Notes: a model not told the origin generated them from the sequence alone. A stretch of DNA of 64,000 nucleotides from Armatimonadota bacterium (GCA_026003195.1 BPGU01000002.1:558001-622000), one strand, 5' to 3'; counted from the stretch's first letter, positions 25,675-34,852 are shown. Numbers and translations are program-made.

Positions 25675-26300
25675 TACCCCTCCCGTGCGGTAGATTCCAG
25701 TTCCTTCTCGTTGAAAGGTTTGCTGTCAGGTAGTTTGATGCTGCGCCAGAGGTGCGGCGTCTTACCATGCGCATACATTCGCTCGATGAACGCTGCGGTG
25801 AGCATCCACAATACCACACAGGCTACTGTCCCTGAAATCGGGCAGGCGCTCTTGCCATCCGACATCGTGAAGATTCCCCCATCTGGGGGCACACTCAGAT
25901 GCGTTGATGCCCAGCGCGGCAAGGATAGCGGGTCCTCCCCCTGTGACGCAGGGCATATCGCCACGACGTAAACGCCCCGCTGGCGTGCGTCTCGTGCCAG
26001 AACGCTCATCGACACGTTCTCCGCCCGGCGCGAACAGACTACCAGAATGTCGGGGGCAGCTATGCCTGCTTTTTCCAGATCCGTTGTGGGCAGGCGCTGA
26101 ATCATCATCAACCCACCTGCTCTGCCCAGCGCCTCACTGATGAGCCCGCTGTTGTCATCCACAATAAATAGCCTCGCGCCCTGCAACACTCTTTGTGCCA
26201 TCGCCTCGGCTGCTCGCTCCACGAAGGCAAGGTGACCGGCACGCAGGTTTTGCAGTTCGGCAAGCAGCTTTCGAGCGTACTCCTCCGCCGAACCTGTCAT
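25671..26300 (-). CDS. SIS-domain-like protein, first of a tandem pair
   Basis: The 209-residue protein has the same layout as the next gene: N-terminal helix, GARLFIVDDNSGLISEALGRAGGLMMIQRL, ILVVCSRRAENVSMSVLARDARQRGVYVVAI, and a C-terminal helix after ACPISGTVACVVLWML. The loop SRRAEN replaces the usual SNSGxN. The shared ACP(I/L)SG motif shows that the two genes are related by duplication. GGAGAGG precedes the ATG. Divergent from the beta-lactamase-fold gene. Confidence 0.72.
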   Translation of the reverse strand: MTGSAEEYARKLLAELQNLRAGHLAFVERAAEAMAQRVLQGARLFIVDDNSGLISEALGRAGGLMMIQRLPTTDLEKAGIAAPDILVVCSRRAENVSMSVLARDARQRGVYVVAICPASQGEDPLSLPRWASTHLSVPPDGGIFTMSDGKSACPISGTVACVVLWMLTAAFIERMYAHGKTPHLWRSIKLPDSKPFNEKELESTAREGY

Positions 26301-26392
26301 CTGTATCCTCTCCTCCTGGTGTTCGTCGACTCTGACAACTCTGAATTTGTGTAGGGAACGGGGATTCCTTCACCCCTGCAGGACAACCCGTG

Positions 26393-27292
26393 ATGTCGGC
26401 TCGAAACTATCGTTATCTCCGAGACCGATACGTCTCGTACATACCGGAGTGCCCACCGATGGAACGGGAAATGGAACAGAAACTCGCCGAGAAAATCAGC
26501 ACTTCCTCAGCCGAGGTAGGATTGGCAATCCGGGGCGTCGACTTCCACTGGCAGGTAGACATTCACGGTGAGAAGGTGTTCCGTTCTGCTAGCGTCATCA
26601 AGGTACCCCTGCTTGCCACGCTTTTCTGGCTGAACGAGCGAGGCGAGCTGGACTGGCGGGAGAAGATCCCCCTGCGTGACAGCGACCGCACGCCCGGCTC
26701 CGGCATCCTGCGCGAACTGCACACCGGACTGGAGCTGACCCTGCACGACCTCGCCGTGCTGATGATTGTGCTGAGCGATAATACCGCCACCAATATTCTC
26801 ATTGACCACGTGGGCGTGCAGAGAGTTCAGGAGTTTCTGCAGCGGGTGGGTTTTCATCGCACGACCCTGCAGCGCAAGATGTACGATTTCGCCGCCGCCG
26901 AACAGGGCAGGGAGAACCTCTGCTGCGCCGCCGAGATTGCCGACCTGTTGAAATGGGCAGCACAGGGCGAAATCCGCGCCGTCGACGGCACCCTGCTGGT
27001 CTCCCCATCCGGTTGCGAGCAAATGCTCCACATCATGCAGGAGCAGTTCTACCGTGACCAGATACCCTACCTGCTGCCCGATGAAGCGAAAGTGGCAAAC
27101 AAAACGGGTGAAATCAGCGGACATCACCACGACTCGGCGGTCATCTGGACGCCTGCGGGATGCTATACGCTGGTGGTGCTCACACGCGGCTTCGAGAACC
27201 GCCGCATCGCCGCACGGTTTATCTCGGAGGTTTCGCTGATGGTGTACGAAGCCGTGCGACACCGCCACGTCACCGAGAACCCTGATTTGTGA
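26393..27292 (+). CDS. Serine hydrolase of the class A beta-lactamase fold
   Basis: The protein has about 299 residues. Three of the classical motifs are present: SxxK in FRSASVIKVPLL, SDN in IVLSDNTATNIL, and KTG in VANKTGEISGHHHD. A proper omega-loop Glu (ExxxN of true class A enzymes) is not evident; GRENLCCAAEIADLL resembles the non-lactamase relatives. There is no signal peptide. It may be a cytoplasmic esterase, amidase or peptidase rather than a resistance enzyme. Start at ATG 26393 (AGGA 9 bases upstream); ATG 26459 is an alternative. Confidence 0.85.
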   Translation: MSARNYRYLRDRYVSYIPECPPMEREMEQKLAEKISTSSAEVGLAIRGVDFHWQVDIHGEKVFRSASVIKVPLLATLFWLNERGELDWREKIPLRDSDRTPGSGILRELHTGLELTLHDLAVLMIVLSDNTATNILIDHVGVQRVQEFLQRVGFHRTTLQRKMYDFAAAEQGRENLCCAAEIADLLKWAAQGEIRAVDGTLLVSPSGCEQMLHIMQEQFYRDQIPYLLPDEAKVANKTGEISGHHHDSAVIWTPAGCYTLVVLTRGFENRRIAARFISEVSLMVYEAVRHRHVTENPDL

Positions 27293-27436
27293 GAGAAGGG
27301 ACAGATGGTTTCCTACAGGAAAGAGTCATCTATCCCCTTCTCTATCATTCTCGCGGGCGCGCTTTAGCAGGTTTCTTACGTCAACGTAGCGAAGAGAGGA
27401 AACAGCCTGGAGAACATGGTGAGGAGGTCGAAGAAC

Positions 27437-28120
27437 ATGCGACGGCTAGGCTTGTGGCTCTGGATAACCCTGTGGGTGTGTACTGCGGCTGTCGCCCAGC
27501 AACACAACACCCTCTCCCCACGCGAGCAACGTTTCGGGTGGAAGCTGCTCTTCAACGGAAACGACCTCTCCGGCTGGACAGTTGCCGACGCTCCGGACGC
27601 ATGGCGCGTGGAGAACGAAACTATCTACTGCACCGGCAGAGGAGGAGGTTATCTGTACTCCAACGACCAGTACAAGAACTTCGTGCTGCGCCTCGACTTC
27701 AAGATGTCGCCCAATGCCAATAGCGGCGTCTTCGTGCGCATCTGGGATCGCAACGACCCGGTGAATACGGGCATGGAAATCCAGATCCTGGATAGCTACG
27801 GCAAGCCGAACCCCGGTAAACACGATTGCGGTGCGCTGTACGACATTGTGGCTCCCCTGAAGAACGTCGCCCGTCTCGCGGGCGAGTGGAACAGTCTGAG
27901 CATCTGCTGTCGGGACAGCCACCTGATGGCGTTTATGAACGGAGAGAAAATCGTGGATGTGGACTTGAGTCGGTGGACGGAGGCTGGCAAAAATCCCGAC
28001 GGTACGCCCAACAAGTTCAAATACGCCTATAAGGAGATGGTGAAACCGGGCTATATTGGGTTGCAGAATCACGGACACGAGGTGTGGTTCCGCAACATCA
28101 AGATACGACCGTTGTACTGA
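27437..28120 (+). CDS. Secreted DUF1080 (3-keto-disaccharide hydrolase-like) protein
   Basis: The 227-residue protein has a signal peptide (GLWLWITLWVCTAAVAQQ). It consists of one DUF1080 jelly-roll domain: FGWKLLFNGNDLSGWTVAD, WRVENETIYCTGRGGGYLYSND, FKMSPNANSGVFVRI, MEIQILDSYG, then GYIGLQNHGHEVWFRNIKIRPL. The family includes 3-keto-glycoside hydrolases and is abundant in Planctomycetota, Verrucomicrobiota and Armatimonadota. ATG 27437 is chosen because AGGAGG lies 9 bases upstream; ATG 27416 would add seven residues. Confidence 0.92.
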   Translation: MRRLGLWLWITLWVCTAAVAQQHNTLSPREQRFGWKLLFNGNDLSGWTVADAPDAWRVENETIYCTGRGGGYLYSNDQYKNFVLRLDFKMSPNANSGVFVRIWDRNDPVNTGMEIQILDSYGKPNPGKHDCGALYDIVAPLKNVARLAGEWNSLSICCRDSHLMAFMNGEKIVDVDLSRWTEAGKNPDGTPNKFKYAYKEMVKPGYIGLQNHGHEVWFRNIKIRPLY

Positions 28121-28176
28121 GTGCTCCGCTGCCGGCAGTGCAGCCATGAGGATTTCTGCCGTCACCTTAGGGGGAG

Positions 28177-28199
28177 GGCGGGGCGCCTGCGGAGCCGTT
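28177..28199. repeat. Short hairpin repeat, shared with 38729-38751
   Basis: A 23-base stretch with the core CCTGCGGAGCCGTT matches 20 of 23 bases at 38729-38751. It lies between convergent genes (DUF1080 and the dehydrogenase). Confidence 0.5.
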
Positions 28200-28237
28200 T
28201 CGCGCACTGGTGATACATGAGGAGCCCTGTCCTCCCT

Positions 28238-29242
28238 TTAGGGAGCAACTACCTCCTCTGGCATCTCGTCGCGGGCGATGCGCTCCACATCTTGTACCAC
28301 TTTTTCGCCCATCAGGCGCAACGACTCGCGCGTGTAGGCGGCGATATGCGGTACGACAAGCACATTCGGATACTTCAGCAGGCGGTGACTACCGTCTATC
28401 GGCTCGCCCTCCACCACGTCCATGCCGATTGCCGCCACCTTGCCCGATTCGATAGCGGCAACCAGTGCGTCTTCGTCCACCAGTTCGCCCCGTGCGGTGT
28501 TTACCAGAAACACCCCCTGTTTCATCAGGGCGAATTCACGGTCGGAGAGCATGTGGTAGTTGCCCTCGTTGAGCGAGGCGTTCAGTGAGATGATATCGGA
28601 GCGCCTGAGCAAGTCGTCCAGATCCACCGGCTCGGCGGCACGACTGCGGATGGTGTCGGGCGTGAGGTAGGGATCGTAAGCGATGGTGTTCGCACCGAAA
28701 CCGTAGCGCAGTATCTCCGCCACGCGGCTGCCGATGTTACCGATGCCGATGATGCCCACCGTCTTGTCTTTGATTTCAAAACCCACAAACCGCGCCCGCT
28801 CTGCCCAGCGATTTGCGTAAACCGCCTGTCTCGCCTCGTGCGTGAGGCGCAGGATGTCCAGCAGCAACGTTACCGCGAGCTCTGCCACCGCCTCCCGCTC
28901 TACCCACGGGGTCACTTTGGTCACGATAACACCCTTCTCTGACGCGCTGGGCAGGTGGATGTTGTCTACACCAATGCCATGCCGTGCGATGAGCAGAGTG
29001 TGGTCTTTGTGTTCGAAGAACTCACGGTTGTAGTAGGGCTTGACGCTGGCGATGAGGACATTGTATCCCTGCAAAGCCTCCGCCAGTGACCTGCCGTCGA
29101 TGCCCACTGGAAAGTCGAAGCGGGTCACCTCTCCCAGTGCTCTCAACCGCTCGATGTGCTCCGGGAAGTACTTGCCGAAGCTGCTGGAATTGACGATAGC
29201 GATACGTAACCTCAACGCTTCTCCCTCACCCTGTCCATTCAC
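28238..29242 (-). CDS. D-isomer-specific 2-hydroxyacid dehydrogenase
   Basis: This is an NAD-dependent dehydrogenase of the phosphoglycerate/glyoxylate dehydrogenase family, about 330 residues. It has VGIIGIGNIGSRVAEIL (Rossmann GxGxxG), catalytic Arg in NTARGELVDEDAL, Glu in IGMDVVEGEP and His in VVPHIAAYT. RHGIGVDNIHL and WVEREAVAELAV are family-typical. It follows the SGNH hydrolase and the UxaE epimerase, which suggests a hydroxy-acid or sugar-acid substrate. ATG 29242 overlaps the previous gene by 17 bases; TTG 29215 with AGGGAG 5 bases upstream is an equally good start. Confidence 0.92.
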   Translation of the reverse strand: MNGQGEGEALRLRIAIVNSSSFGKYFPEHIERLRALGEVTRFDFPVGIDGRSLAEALQGYNVLIASVKPYYNREFFEHKDHTLLIARHGIGVDNIHLPSASEKGVIVTKVTPWVEREAVAELAVTLLLDILRLTHEARQAVYANRWAERARFVGFEIKDKTVGIIGIGNIGSRVAEILRYGFGANTIAYDPYLTPDTIRSRAAEPVDLDDLLRRSDIISLNASLNEGNYHMLSDREFALMKQGVFLVNTARGELVDEDALVAAIESGKVAAIGMDVVEGEPIDGSHRLLKYPNVLVVPHIAAYTRESLRLMGEKVVQDVERIARDEMPEEVVAP

Positions 29243-29864
29243 CTACTGTTTGTAGCCACTGTCGCGCGATGAGCGCATGTCCCGCTGCGGACGGATGCAC
29301 CCCGTCACCCGCCCAGAAAACGGGTTCTCGCAGAGCGCAAACTCTGGCGAAGATGCCGTCCAGTGGAATATACAGTGCATTGAACTCCCGCGCCAGCCGA
29401 CGCACCGCCTGAATCTTGGGGTCTAAGTCCTCGCGCCAGCCTTCCATCTCCCGACGCACGGGGATCAGGAACGGCTCCAGCAGAATGAGTCGCGCGCGGG
29501 TACGCTCCCGGGTGATGCGCAACAGTTCACGATATTCGCGCTCGAACCGGTCTACCGGCGTAGGGTCATTGCTATCGTAACGACGCCACATGTCGTTGAT
29601 GCCTATCAGGATGGACACCCAGTCGGGTTTGAGGGCGATACAATCCTGTTCCCACCGCGCCAGCAGATCGCGCACGCGGTTGCCGCTGATACCACGATTC
29701 ACAAATCGTACCGGACGATGTGGATACATGGCAGCGAACAAACTCGCCACCATCATGGCGTAGCCCGAGCCCAAGCTGGCGGCATCGTTCTTGTCGCGCC
29801 CGGCATCGGTGATGCTATCACCTTGAAACAGCACCAGAGAGTCGTTTCCCAAAAGCCCTGACAT
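29226..29864 (-). CDS. SGNH/GDSL hydrolase (esterase-like)
   Basis: The 212-residue enzyme has all four SGNH blocks: GDS in LVLFQGDSITDAG, Gly in RGISGNRVRDLL, Asn in ILIGINDMWRR, and DxxH in WAGDGVHPSAAGH. There is no signal peptide. Such enzymes often deacetylate sugars, which fits its position between the UxaE epimerase and the 2-hydroxyacid dehydrogenase. ATG 29864 is chosen because GGAGG lies 5 bases upstream; the longer frame to 29996 runs inside uxaE. Confidence 0.92.
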   Translation of the reverse strand: MSGLLGNDSLVLFQGDSITDAGRDKNDAASLGSGYAMMVASLFAAMYPHRPVRFVNRGISGNRVRDLLARWEQDCIALKPDWVSILIGINDMWRRYDSNDPTPVDRFEREYRELLRITRERTRARLILLEPFLIPVRREMEGWREDLDPKIQAVRRLAREFNALYIPLDGIFARVCALREPVFWAGDGVHPSAAGHALIARQWLQTVGEWTG

Positions 29865-29880
29865 CGTTTCCTCCCTTACC

Positions 29881-31323
29881 TCATAAAAGTGCCTGCAGAT
29901 GCCGCTCGATATGTTCCGTGACGAGGCGGTAATGTTCCTGCTCATGCTCGTCAAGCAGATCGCGTATTGCGCTACCTGCTTCCTCCAGTAACACACCGTA
30001 GGAGATATGGAACAACTGACGCACGGCAGGCTGTGTGAGGAAGGTGTTCAGGTCGGCAGGGGGCATCGGTGGCAGTTGCCCGGCAGAGATGGTCACAGAA
30101 TACGCCTGCCTGCTTTCTTCCAGATGTAACAGACAAAGCCGATATAGCTCAGTAAAGAGAGCAGGATCGGTCTGGGCAATCAACCGTACCGCTTGCAGCC
30201 AGCTGGTACCGGAGGTCTTCACGTGGAAGTTGCCTCCTGTTGCCTCGCGGAAGAGGTGGTAGACGCTGAACTTGTCACTACCGGAGTGCAGGCTCAGACG
30301 ATAACCCTGCAGCTCCCGACACAGCGCCGCGTGCAGGCGTAGAGACCTGTCCAGCTCCGCCATGTCTCCTGCGTAATCCACGCCCTTCTGGAACTCACCC
30401 GGGAAGCGTGGGGCAAGGCTCCACAACTGAACGCCACTGCGTCGCAGATACTCCACCACGTACAGATGGTCTTCTGGCGTGGTCACCCGCGTACTCTCAT
30501 CGATAGAAACCTCGAAGTCAAACTCCGTGAGATGCTCCTTCAGCATTTCGTAGAAACGAACCGCCAGCTGCACCGCCTCTTCAAAGGTGATGGCGGACTG
30601 CACCAGCCTCTCTGCCTCCATGGTATAGCGGATATCACCTTCGGCGCGGAGGGACATCTGTGCGTGGTCGCGGATGATGCTCTGGCTCAGTGGCAACAGA
30701 GTGCGCGCTTTGTCCACGATTTCGGGCTGGGTGAGGCGGGTCACATCGCGCAGATGGTCACTGAGGTCTATAGTGTACATGCTATAGCCAGATTCCATTG
30801 CTTGGATCAGCTGCTGTTCGTGTTTGATATGGTCCGCATCTGCACCAAACTTGCCCACGTAGCCCGCTTCCAGCACGCCACACGCTGTGCTGAGCAACAC
30901 CTCGCGGAAATCTCGCCCCGTTCGTACCAGCTCGCGCGGCGACTGTTGAGCGATAACCGGAAAGACATCATGGCGCGAAAAAGCCTGCAGATGGGCGGCG
31001 GTGACCATGCCGAGCCTGTCCCCCGTGCCGAAGGAAGCCGTTTTGTCGCAGGGCGAGGGAGATAACGAAAGCGTTCCACGCAGAGCGCGGTAGTTTTGCC
31101 AGTCCACAGGATACAGGTAGAAGTCTCCTATTCTCAGCACAGCAACGGGCTCCTCTGCAGGCAGCGGCTGCTGGCACACCACGAACCCCTGTTGCTCGTG
31201 CTTTGCAAAGCCAACCAGTGCCTCCCCCACCCGACGAATCGACTGGGGATAAAAGCGCAAGCCATGTTCCCGCAGAAACTGCGCCGCCTGTTGCCATTCT
31301 GGTGAAAAACCTATCTCATCCAT
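29881..31323 (-). CDS. uxaE: Tagaturonate epimerase family protein (UxaE-like)
   Basis: UxaE interconverts D-tagaturonate and D-fructuronate in hexuronate breakdown. The 480-residue product shows the family pattern GTGDRLGMVTAAHLQA, PVIAQQSPRELVRTGRDF, KFGADADHIKHEQQL, SMYTIDLSDH, then DFEVSIDESTRVTTPEDH and LHSGSDKFSVY, with the His and Asp residues expected to bind metal. ATG 31323 overlaps the end of the HepT-like toxin gene by 8 bases. The neighbouring SGNH hydrolase and dehydrogenase are probably the same pathway or operon. Confidence 0.88.
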   Translation of the reverse strand: MDEIGFSPEWQQAAQFLREHGLRFYPQSIRRVGEALVGFAKHEQQGFVVCQQPLPAEEPVAVLRIGDFYLYPVDWQNYRALRGTLSLSPSPCDKTASFGTGDRLGMVTAAHLQAFSRHDVFPVIAQQSPRELVRTGRDFREVLLSTACGVLEAGYVGKFGADADHIKHEQQLIQAMESGYSMYTIDLSDHLRDVTRLTQPEIVDKARTLLPLSQSIIRDHAQMSLRAEGDIRYTMEAERLVQSAITFEEAVQLAVRFYEMLKEHLTEFDFEVSIDESTRVTTPEDHLYVVEYLRRSGVQLWSLAPRFPGEFQKGVDYAGDMAELDRSLRLHAALCRELQGYRLSLHSGSDKFSVYHLFREATGGNFHVKTSGTSWLQAVRLIAQTDPALFTELYRLCLLHLEESRQAYSVTISAGQLPPMPPADLNTFLTQPAVRQLFHISYGVLLEEAGSAIRDLLDEHEQEHYRLVTEHIERHLQALL

Positions 31324-31717
31324 CCTGATGCGTTACCTCCCTCTTTGCAACAGTCAACACTTCCTCCACTTTGCTGAACAGGTCTACCGCTTCCAGCAGC
31401 TCCTGTTCGGAAATCATGTGATATTCGTGAGCGATCAGGTTGCGCAGGTAGACCAGCCTCTTGCCTGCTTCCGCCGCTTCGAAGGAGATTACTCCCTGCC
31501 GACACAGCATATCAAACACCTTCCTGTAGGTGTCGGGTAGAGGCATCCTGCGAATCGTAATCAGCGATTGCCCTATCTCGATGAGCGAATTCACCGCCTG
31601 AAAGCACTCCATCGCCAGCGCGGTAAACACCAGGTAGTCAGAGATGTCCTGTTCCTTCAGATCATACGCTTTGCGCCGATGACTCTCAAAGCGGGCGATA
31701 CTCTCGGCAAGCCTCAC
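31316..31717 (-). CDS. hepT: HepT-like toxin (DUF86, HEPN family)
   Basis: HepT is a HEPN-fold ribonuclease toxin, silenced in the MNT/HepT system by the nucleotidyltransferase antitoxin, which adenylylates the toxin tyrosine. The 133-residue product carries the Rx4HxY motif as RNLIAHEYH. It starts at GTG 31717, with AGGAGG 7 bases upstream, overlapping the antitoxin stop by 3-4 bases. Its own stop overlaps uxaE. So the toxin gene is locked between antitoxin and metabolic gene in one transcript. Confidence 0.92.
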   Translation of the reverse strand: MRLAESIARFESHRRKAYDLKEQDISDYLVFTALAMECFQAVNSLIEIGQSLITIRRMPLPDTYRKVFDMLCRQGVISFEAAEAGKRLVYLRNLIAHEYHMISEQELLEAVDLFSKVEEVLTVAKREVTHQDG

Positions 31718-32100
31718 CGCAGAACCTCCTCAAAATACCTGCGATAGAGCCACTCCATCTCATGGTACTGCCGCATTACCCGGAAGGTCACCTCTTGCAC
31801 CTTCTGCTCATCACGCACGAAAAGAGGTTTCCCCTCCTTCAGCACCTGGAACTGGATACGTACAGGCAGGCGATGAAACAGCACCACATCCACCGTCGGC
31901 GAATACATGCTGCCGATATCCGCCTCATCGCTCTTGTCGGGGTTATCCAGCAGCACGGCGATGTCCACGTCGGAGATAGGCATCTGCTCGCCTCGCGCCC
32001 ACGAACCGAAGAGGAAGATGGCTATCACCTTCGGATGTTCCCGTATCTCCGCAACGATGCGCTGGACGACTTCGGGCAAGGCTGCAAGGCTGATAGCCAC
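31714..32100 (-). CDS. mntA: MntA-like nucleotidyltransferase antitoxin
   Basis: The 128-residue protein has the minimal nucleotidyltransferase motif GSx10DxD (GSWARGEQMPISDVDIAV) and a further Asp in TVDVVLF. MntA transfers AMP to HepT and blocks it. The GTG start at 32100 directly follows the purL stop, and its ribosome site (GGAGGAG) lies inside the last codons of purL. It is therefore expressed with purL unless there is an internal promoter that I cannot see. Confidence 0.92.
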   Translation of the reverse strand: MAISLAALPEVVQRIVAEIREHPKVIAIFLFGSWARGEQMPISDVDIAVLLDNPDKSDEADIGSMYSPTVDVVLFHRLPVRIQFQVLKEGKPLFVRDEQKVQEVTFRVMRQYHEMEWLYRRYFEEVLR

Positions 32101-34338
32101 TTAAGCTCCTCCCTCCGCTCGCAGCAACCGTGGGATAGCCCCTTCGTAGGCGTCTACCAGCGCGTCCAGAGGCAAGTCGATGCGCGTGCCCCCATGAACG
32201 TCGATGCGCAGCGCCCTCTCGGATGTGACCGCGCCCAGCTCCGCAGCCGAAATGCGATATGCCTTCGCTATCTCCTGCAAGCGTGGGAGGTTTTCTGCAG
32301 GCAGGGAGACTACGATGCGCGAAGCGGTCTCGCCGAACAGCGCGGCATCGGTACGCTCGTCGGTATCCAGCGCAACCTGTGCGCCCAAATCGCCCATCAT
32401 ACAGCATTCCGCCATCGCCACCGCCAGACCGCCGTCGGAGCAATCGTGTGCACTGTGCAGCAGTCGTTGCGCAATCGCCTCACGGACGCACGCTTGCAGT
32501 CGCTTCTCCGCCTCGATGTCCAGTGCAGGAGGCGCGCCCGCTTCGATATCATGAACAACCGCCAGATACTCGCTACCGCCCAGCCCCTGCAACGGGTCGC
32601 GCCAGCCTTCGGGTATCAACAGCACTACTCTATCGCCCGCCTGCCGGAAGCCTGCCTTACAGTGCAGGCTCACATCCTCCAGCAGTCCCACCATGCCGAT
32701 CGTGGGGGTAGGAAACACCGCGCCGTCGGGCGTCTCGTTGTAGAACGACACATTGCCCGAGATGACGGGCGTCTCCAGCACCTCACAGGCGGTAGCGATG
32801 CCGTCCACTGCTCGCTCGAACTGCCAGAAGATTTCGGGGCGTTCGGGGTTGGCGAAGTTCAGGCAGTCGGTGACCGCCAGCGGTTTCGCGCCTGTGCAGG
32901 AGATATTGCGTGCGCACTCGGCAACGGTATGCATTCCCCCCACGAAGGGGTCCAGGTAGCAGTATCGCCCGTTGCCGTCTATCTTCAGGGCGATCCCTTT
33001 GCCCCCTGTGCCTCGCAAGCGCAGCACCGCCGCGTCGCCGCCGGGCAGGTAAACGGTTTGAGTCTGCACCATATGGTCGTACTGCTCGTACACCCACCGC
33101 TTGCTGGCAACGGAAGGCGAGGCGAGAAGCCCCAGCAACACGCGGTTATAGTCATCGGGTTCGGGAATCTGCCGTGGGTCAAACTCACGCAGGCGGGCGA
33201 TGGTGGCAGGTTCCTCCGCTTTCAGCGTGTAGGTTGGGCAGGCGTCGGTGAGGAAGGCGGCGGGGAACTCGGCGGCAACCGCGTCACCCTCTTTGACGCG
33301 CAGGATGCCGTCGTCCGTCACGTGCCCGATAACCACCGCGTTCAGTCCCCACTTGCGGAAAATGCTGGCGACCGCCTCCTCGCGCCCCTTCTGGACGATG
33401 CACAGCATGCGCTCCTGCGATTCGGAGAGCATCACCTCATAAGGTGTCATACCCTCCTCACGACGGGGTACTTTCAGCACGTCTATCTCCATGCCCGTGC
33501 CGCCTTTGAAAGCGGTCTCGCTGGTGGAACAGGTAAGTCCTGCCGCGCCCATGTCCTGAATGCCCACGATGTCGCCCGTGGCGAGCGCTTCAAGGGTGGC
33601 TTCGATGAGCAGCTTCTCGGCAAAGGGATCGCCCATCTGCACGTTGGGGCGTCTGGCTTCCGAGTCTTCGCTCAACTCCTCGCTGGCGAAGGTGGCGCCG
33701 TGGATGCCGTCACGCCCGGTACTGGAACCGACGTACAGCACCGGGTTGCCCACGCCTTCCGCCCGCGCCCGGGCAATTTTATCCAGGCGCACGATGCCCA
33801 CCGCCATTGCGTTCACCAGCGGGTTACCCGAATAGCAACGGTGGAAATACACCTCGCCTGCAACCGTCGGCACGCCCACGCAGTTGCCGTACCACGAGAT
33901 ACCGCCGACGACATGCGTGAACAGATAGCGGTTACGGGCGTCATCCAAGGGACCGAAGCGCAGGCTGTCCAGAATGGCAATGGGGCGCGCGCCCATGGTG
34001 AAGATGTCGCGCAGGATACCACCCACACCCGTCGCCGCACCCTGAAACGGTTCCACCGCGGAGGGGTGGTTGTGGCTCTCCACCTTCATCACGATGCCCC
34101 ATCCATCGCCGATGTCCACTACCCCTGCGTTCTCCAGACCTCCGCTCTCCACCGCTTTGCGGTATTCGCGAAACCGTCGCAGGATGGGTCGCGAGTATTT
34201 ATAGCCGCAATGCTCCGACCACATCACGGCGAACATGCCCAGTTCCGTATATGTCGGCTCCCGACCAAGCAGCTGCAGGATGCGTTCGTACTCCTGGTCG
34301 TTCAAGCCCATTTCGCGGTACACTTTGGGGTCTATCAT
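32101..34338 (-). CDS. purL: Phosphoribosylformylglycinamidine synthase subunit PurL
   Basis: PurL uses ATP and ammonia (from PurQ) to convert FGAR to FGAM in purine synthesis. The product has about 745 residues, the size of the three-component bacterial enzyme. Landmarks are [71 protein letters not shown] and [13 protein letters not shown]. No purS or purQ is nearby. ATG 34338 fits the family N-terminus ([14 protein letters not shown]). An extended -10 promoter lies 40 bases upstream. The 3' end carries the ribosome site for mntA. Confidence 0.97.
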   Translation of the reverse strand: MIDPKVYREMGLNDQEYERILQLLGREPTYTELGMFAVMWSEHCGYKYSRPILRRFREYRKAVESGGLENAGVVDIGDGWGIVMKVESHNHPSAVEPFQGAATGVGGILRDIFTMGARPIAILDSLRFGPLDDARNRYLFTHVVGGISWYGNCVGVPTVAGEVYFHRCYSGNPLVNAMAVGIVRLDKIARARAEGVGNPVLYVGSSTGRDGIHGATFASEELSEDSEARRPNVQMGDPFAEKLLIEATLEALATGDIVGIQDMGAAGLTCSTSETAFKGGTGMEIDVLKVPRREEGMTPYEVMLSESQERMLCIVQKGREEAVASIFRKWGLNAVVIGHVTDDGILRVKEGDAVAAEFPAAFLTDACPTYTLKAEEPATIARLREFDPRQIPEPDDYNRVLLGLLASPSVASKRWVYEQYDHMVQTQTVYLPGGDAAVLRLRGTGGKGIALKIDGNGRYCYLDPFVGGMHTVAECARNISCTGAKPLAVTDCLNFANPERPEIFWQFERAVDGIATACEVLETPVISGNVSFYNETPDGAVFPTPTIGMVGLLEDVSLHCKAGFRQAGDRVVLLIPEGWRDPLQGLGGSEYLAVVHDIEAGAPPALDIEAEKRLQACVREAIAQRLLHSAHDCSDGGLAVAMAECCMMGDLGAQVALDTDERTDAALFGETASRIVVSLPAENLPRLQEIAKAYRISAAELGAVTSERALRIDVHGGTRIDLPLDALVDAYEGAIPRLLRAEGGA

Positions 34339-34377
34339 GCAAACCGTCCTCATGGAATGCACAGGTTCTCTGAGGGC

Positions 34378-34407
34378 ATTATAACATTCCGGGATAGGAG
34401 GCTTCAA
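34378..34407 (-). promoter_or_regulatory. Promoter for purL
   Basis: On the minus strand TTGAAG and TATAAT are 18 bases apart, and TGT precedes TATAAT (extended -10). The predicted leader is about 33 bases. Confidence 0.75.
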
Positions 34408-34482
34408 GGTGCGCTCAGGAAATCAACCGTTCGTCTACTTTCACCTCGCGGTTGTAATCCAGATCACTCTGTTCTTAAAGAG

Positions 34483-34653
34483 CTACCACAGCCCAAATAC
34501 CTTTGCGAAACATCGCTTTATAGATTGCAAATCTCTTTTTCTGATCGGGGATGGACATAACCCTTGAGAAAAACCCTGGCTCAACCAGTAACGAATCAGG
34601 TCCTCTGTGGTACCAGGTCGTCTTGCTGCCTCTCGAATGCCAATAAGGGGCAT
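34483..34653 (-). CDS. Small putative helix-turn-helix (MerR-like) protein
   Basis: This 56-residue frame begins MPLIGIREAARRPGTTEDLI and continues RYWLSQGF, a pattern like the winged-helix DNA-recognition part of MerR or excisionase-type proteins (REAARR turn TTEDLIRYW). It lacks any effector domain. AGGTGAT lies upstream of ATG 34653 and an extended -10 promoter (TGGTATAAT) lies 30 bases further. The proline in the turn and the abrupt end suggest it could be a remnant. I would treat it as a possible small regulator. Confidence 0.5.
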   Translation of the reverse strand: MPLIGIREAARRPGTTEDLIRYWLSQGFSQGLCPSPIRKRDLQSIKRCFAKVFGLW

Positions 34654-34683
34654 CCATATCACCTGCTTTAAGGGATCGAATCC

Positions 34684-34692
34684 ATTATACCA
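34684..34692 (-). promoter_or_regulatory. Extended -10 promoter ahead of the small HTH gene
   Basis: The minus strand reads TGGTATAAT, identical to the elements at 7194 and 59711. No -35 hexamer is visible. Confidence 0.6.
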
Positions 34693-34741
34693 CAGGACGC
34701 TCCGAACCACGCCAGCAAGTGAGATCAGGAGAGAAGTAATT

Positions 34742-34852
34742 CCCCTACCTCCGAGGAGAGGGGAGTTGCCCCCCTTCCCTCGTAGGGAAGGGGGGCAGGG
34801 GGTTAGGTCCAACATCACCTCTCCCCCAACCCCTCTCCCACTGGGAGAGGGG
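34742..34852. repeat. Composite palindromic repeat, copy 3 (largest)
   Basis: Three dyads in a row. The first is imperfect, around 34742-34763. The second is a perfect 12-base stem with loop CGT (34769-34780 and 34784-34795). The third is a perfect 10-base stem CCCCTCTCCC / GGGAGAGGGG (34830-34839 and 34843-34852). The spacer reads GGGGGTTAGGTCCAAC, the reverse complement of the left edge of copies 1 and 4. Together with the small HTH gene it fills the 550 bases between purL and the FGE-fusion gene. Confidence 0.9.

Noticed and set aside
31762-34560. Long plus-strand open frame of over 900 codons across purL and mntA
   Set aside because: It is antisense to clearly conserved genes, has no domain and no ribosome site; it results from GC-rich codon use.
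34475-34657. Alternative 60-codon frame overlapping the small HTH gene
   Set aside because: No recognisable fold; the neighbouring frame has the HTH pattern and better-placed ribosome site.
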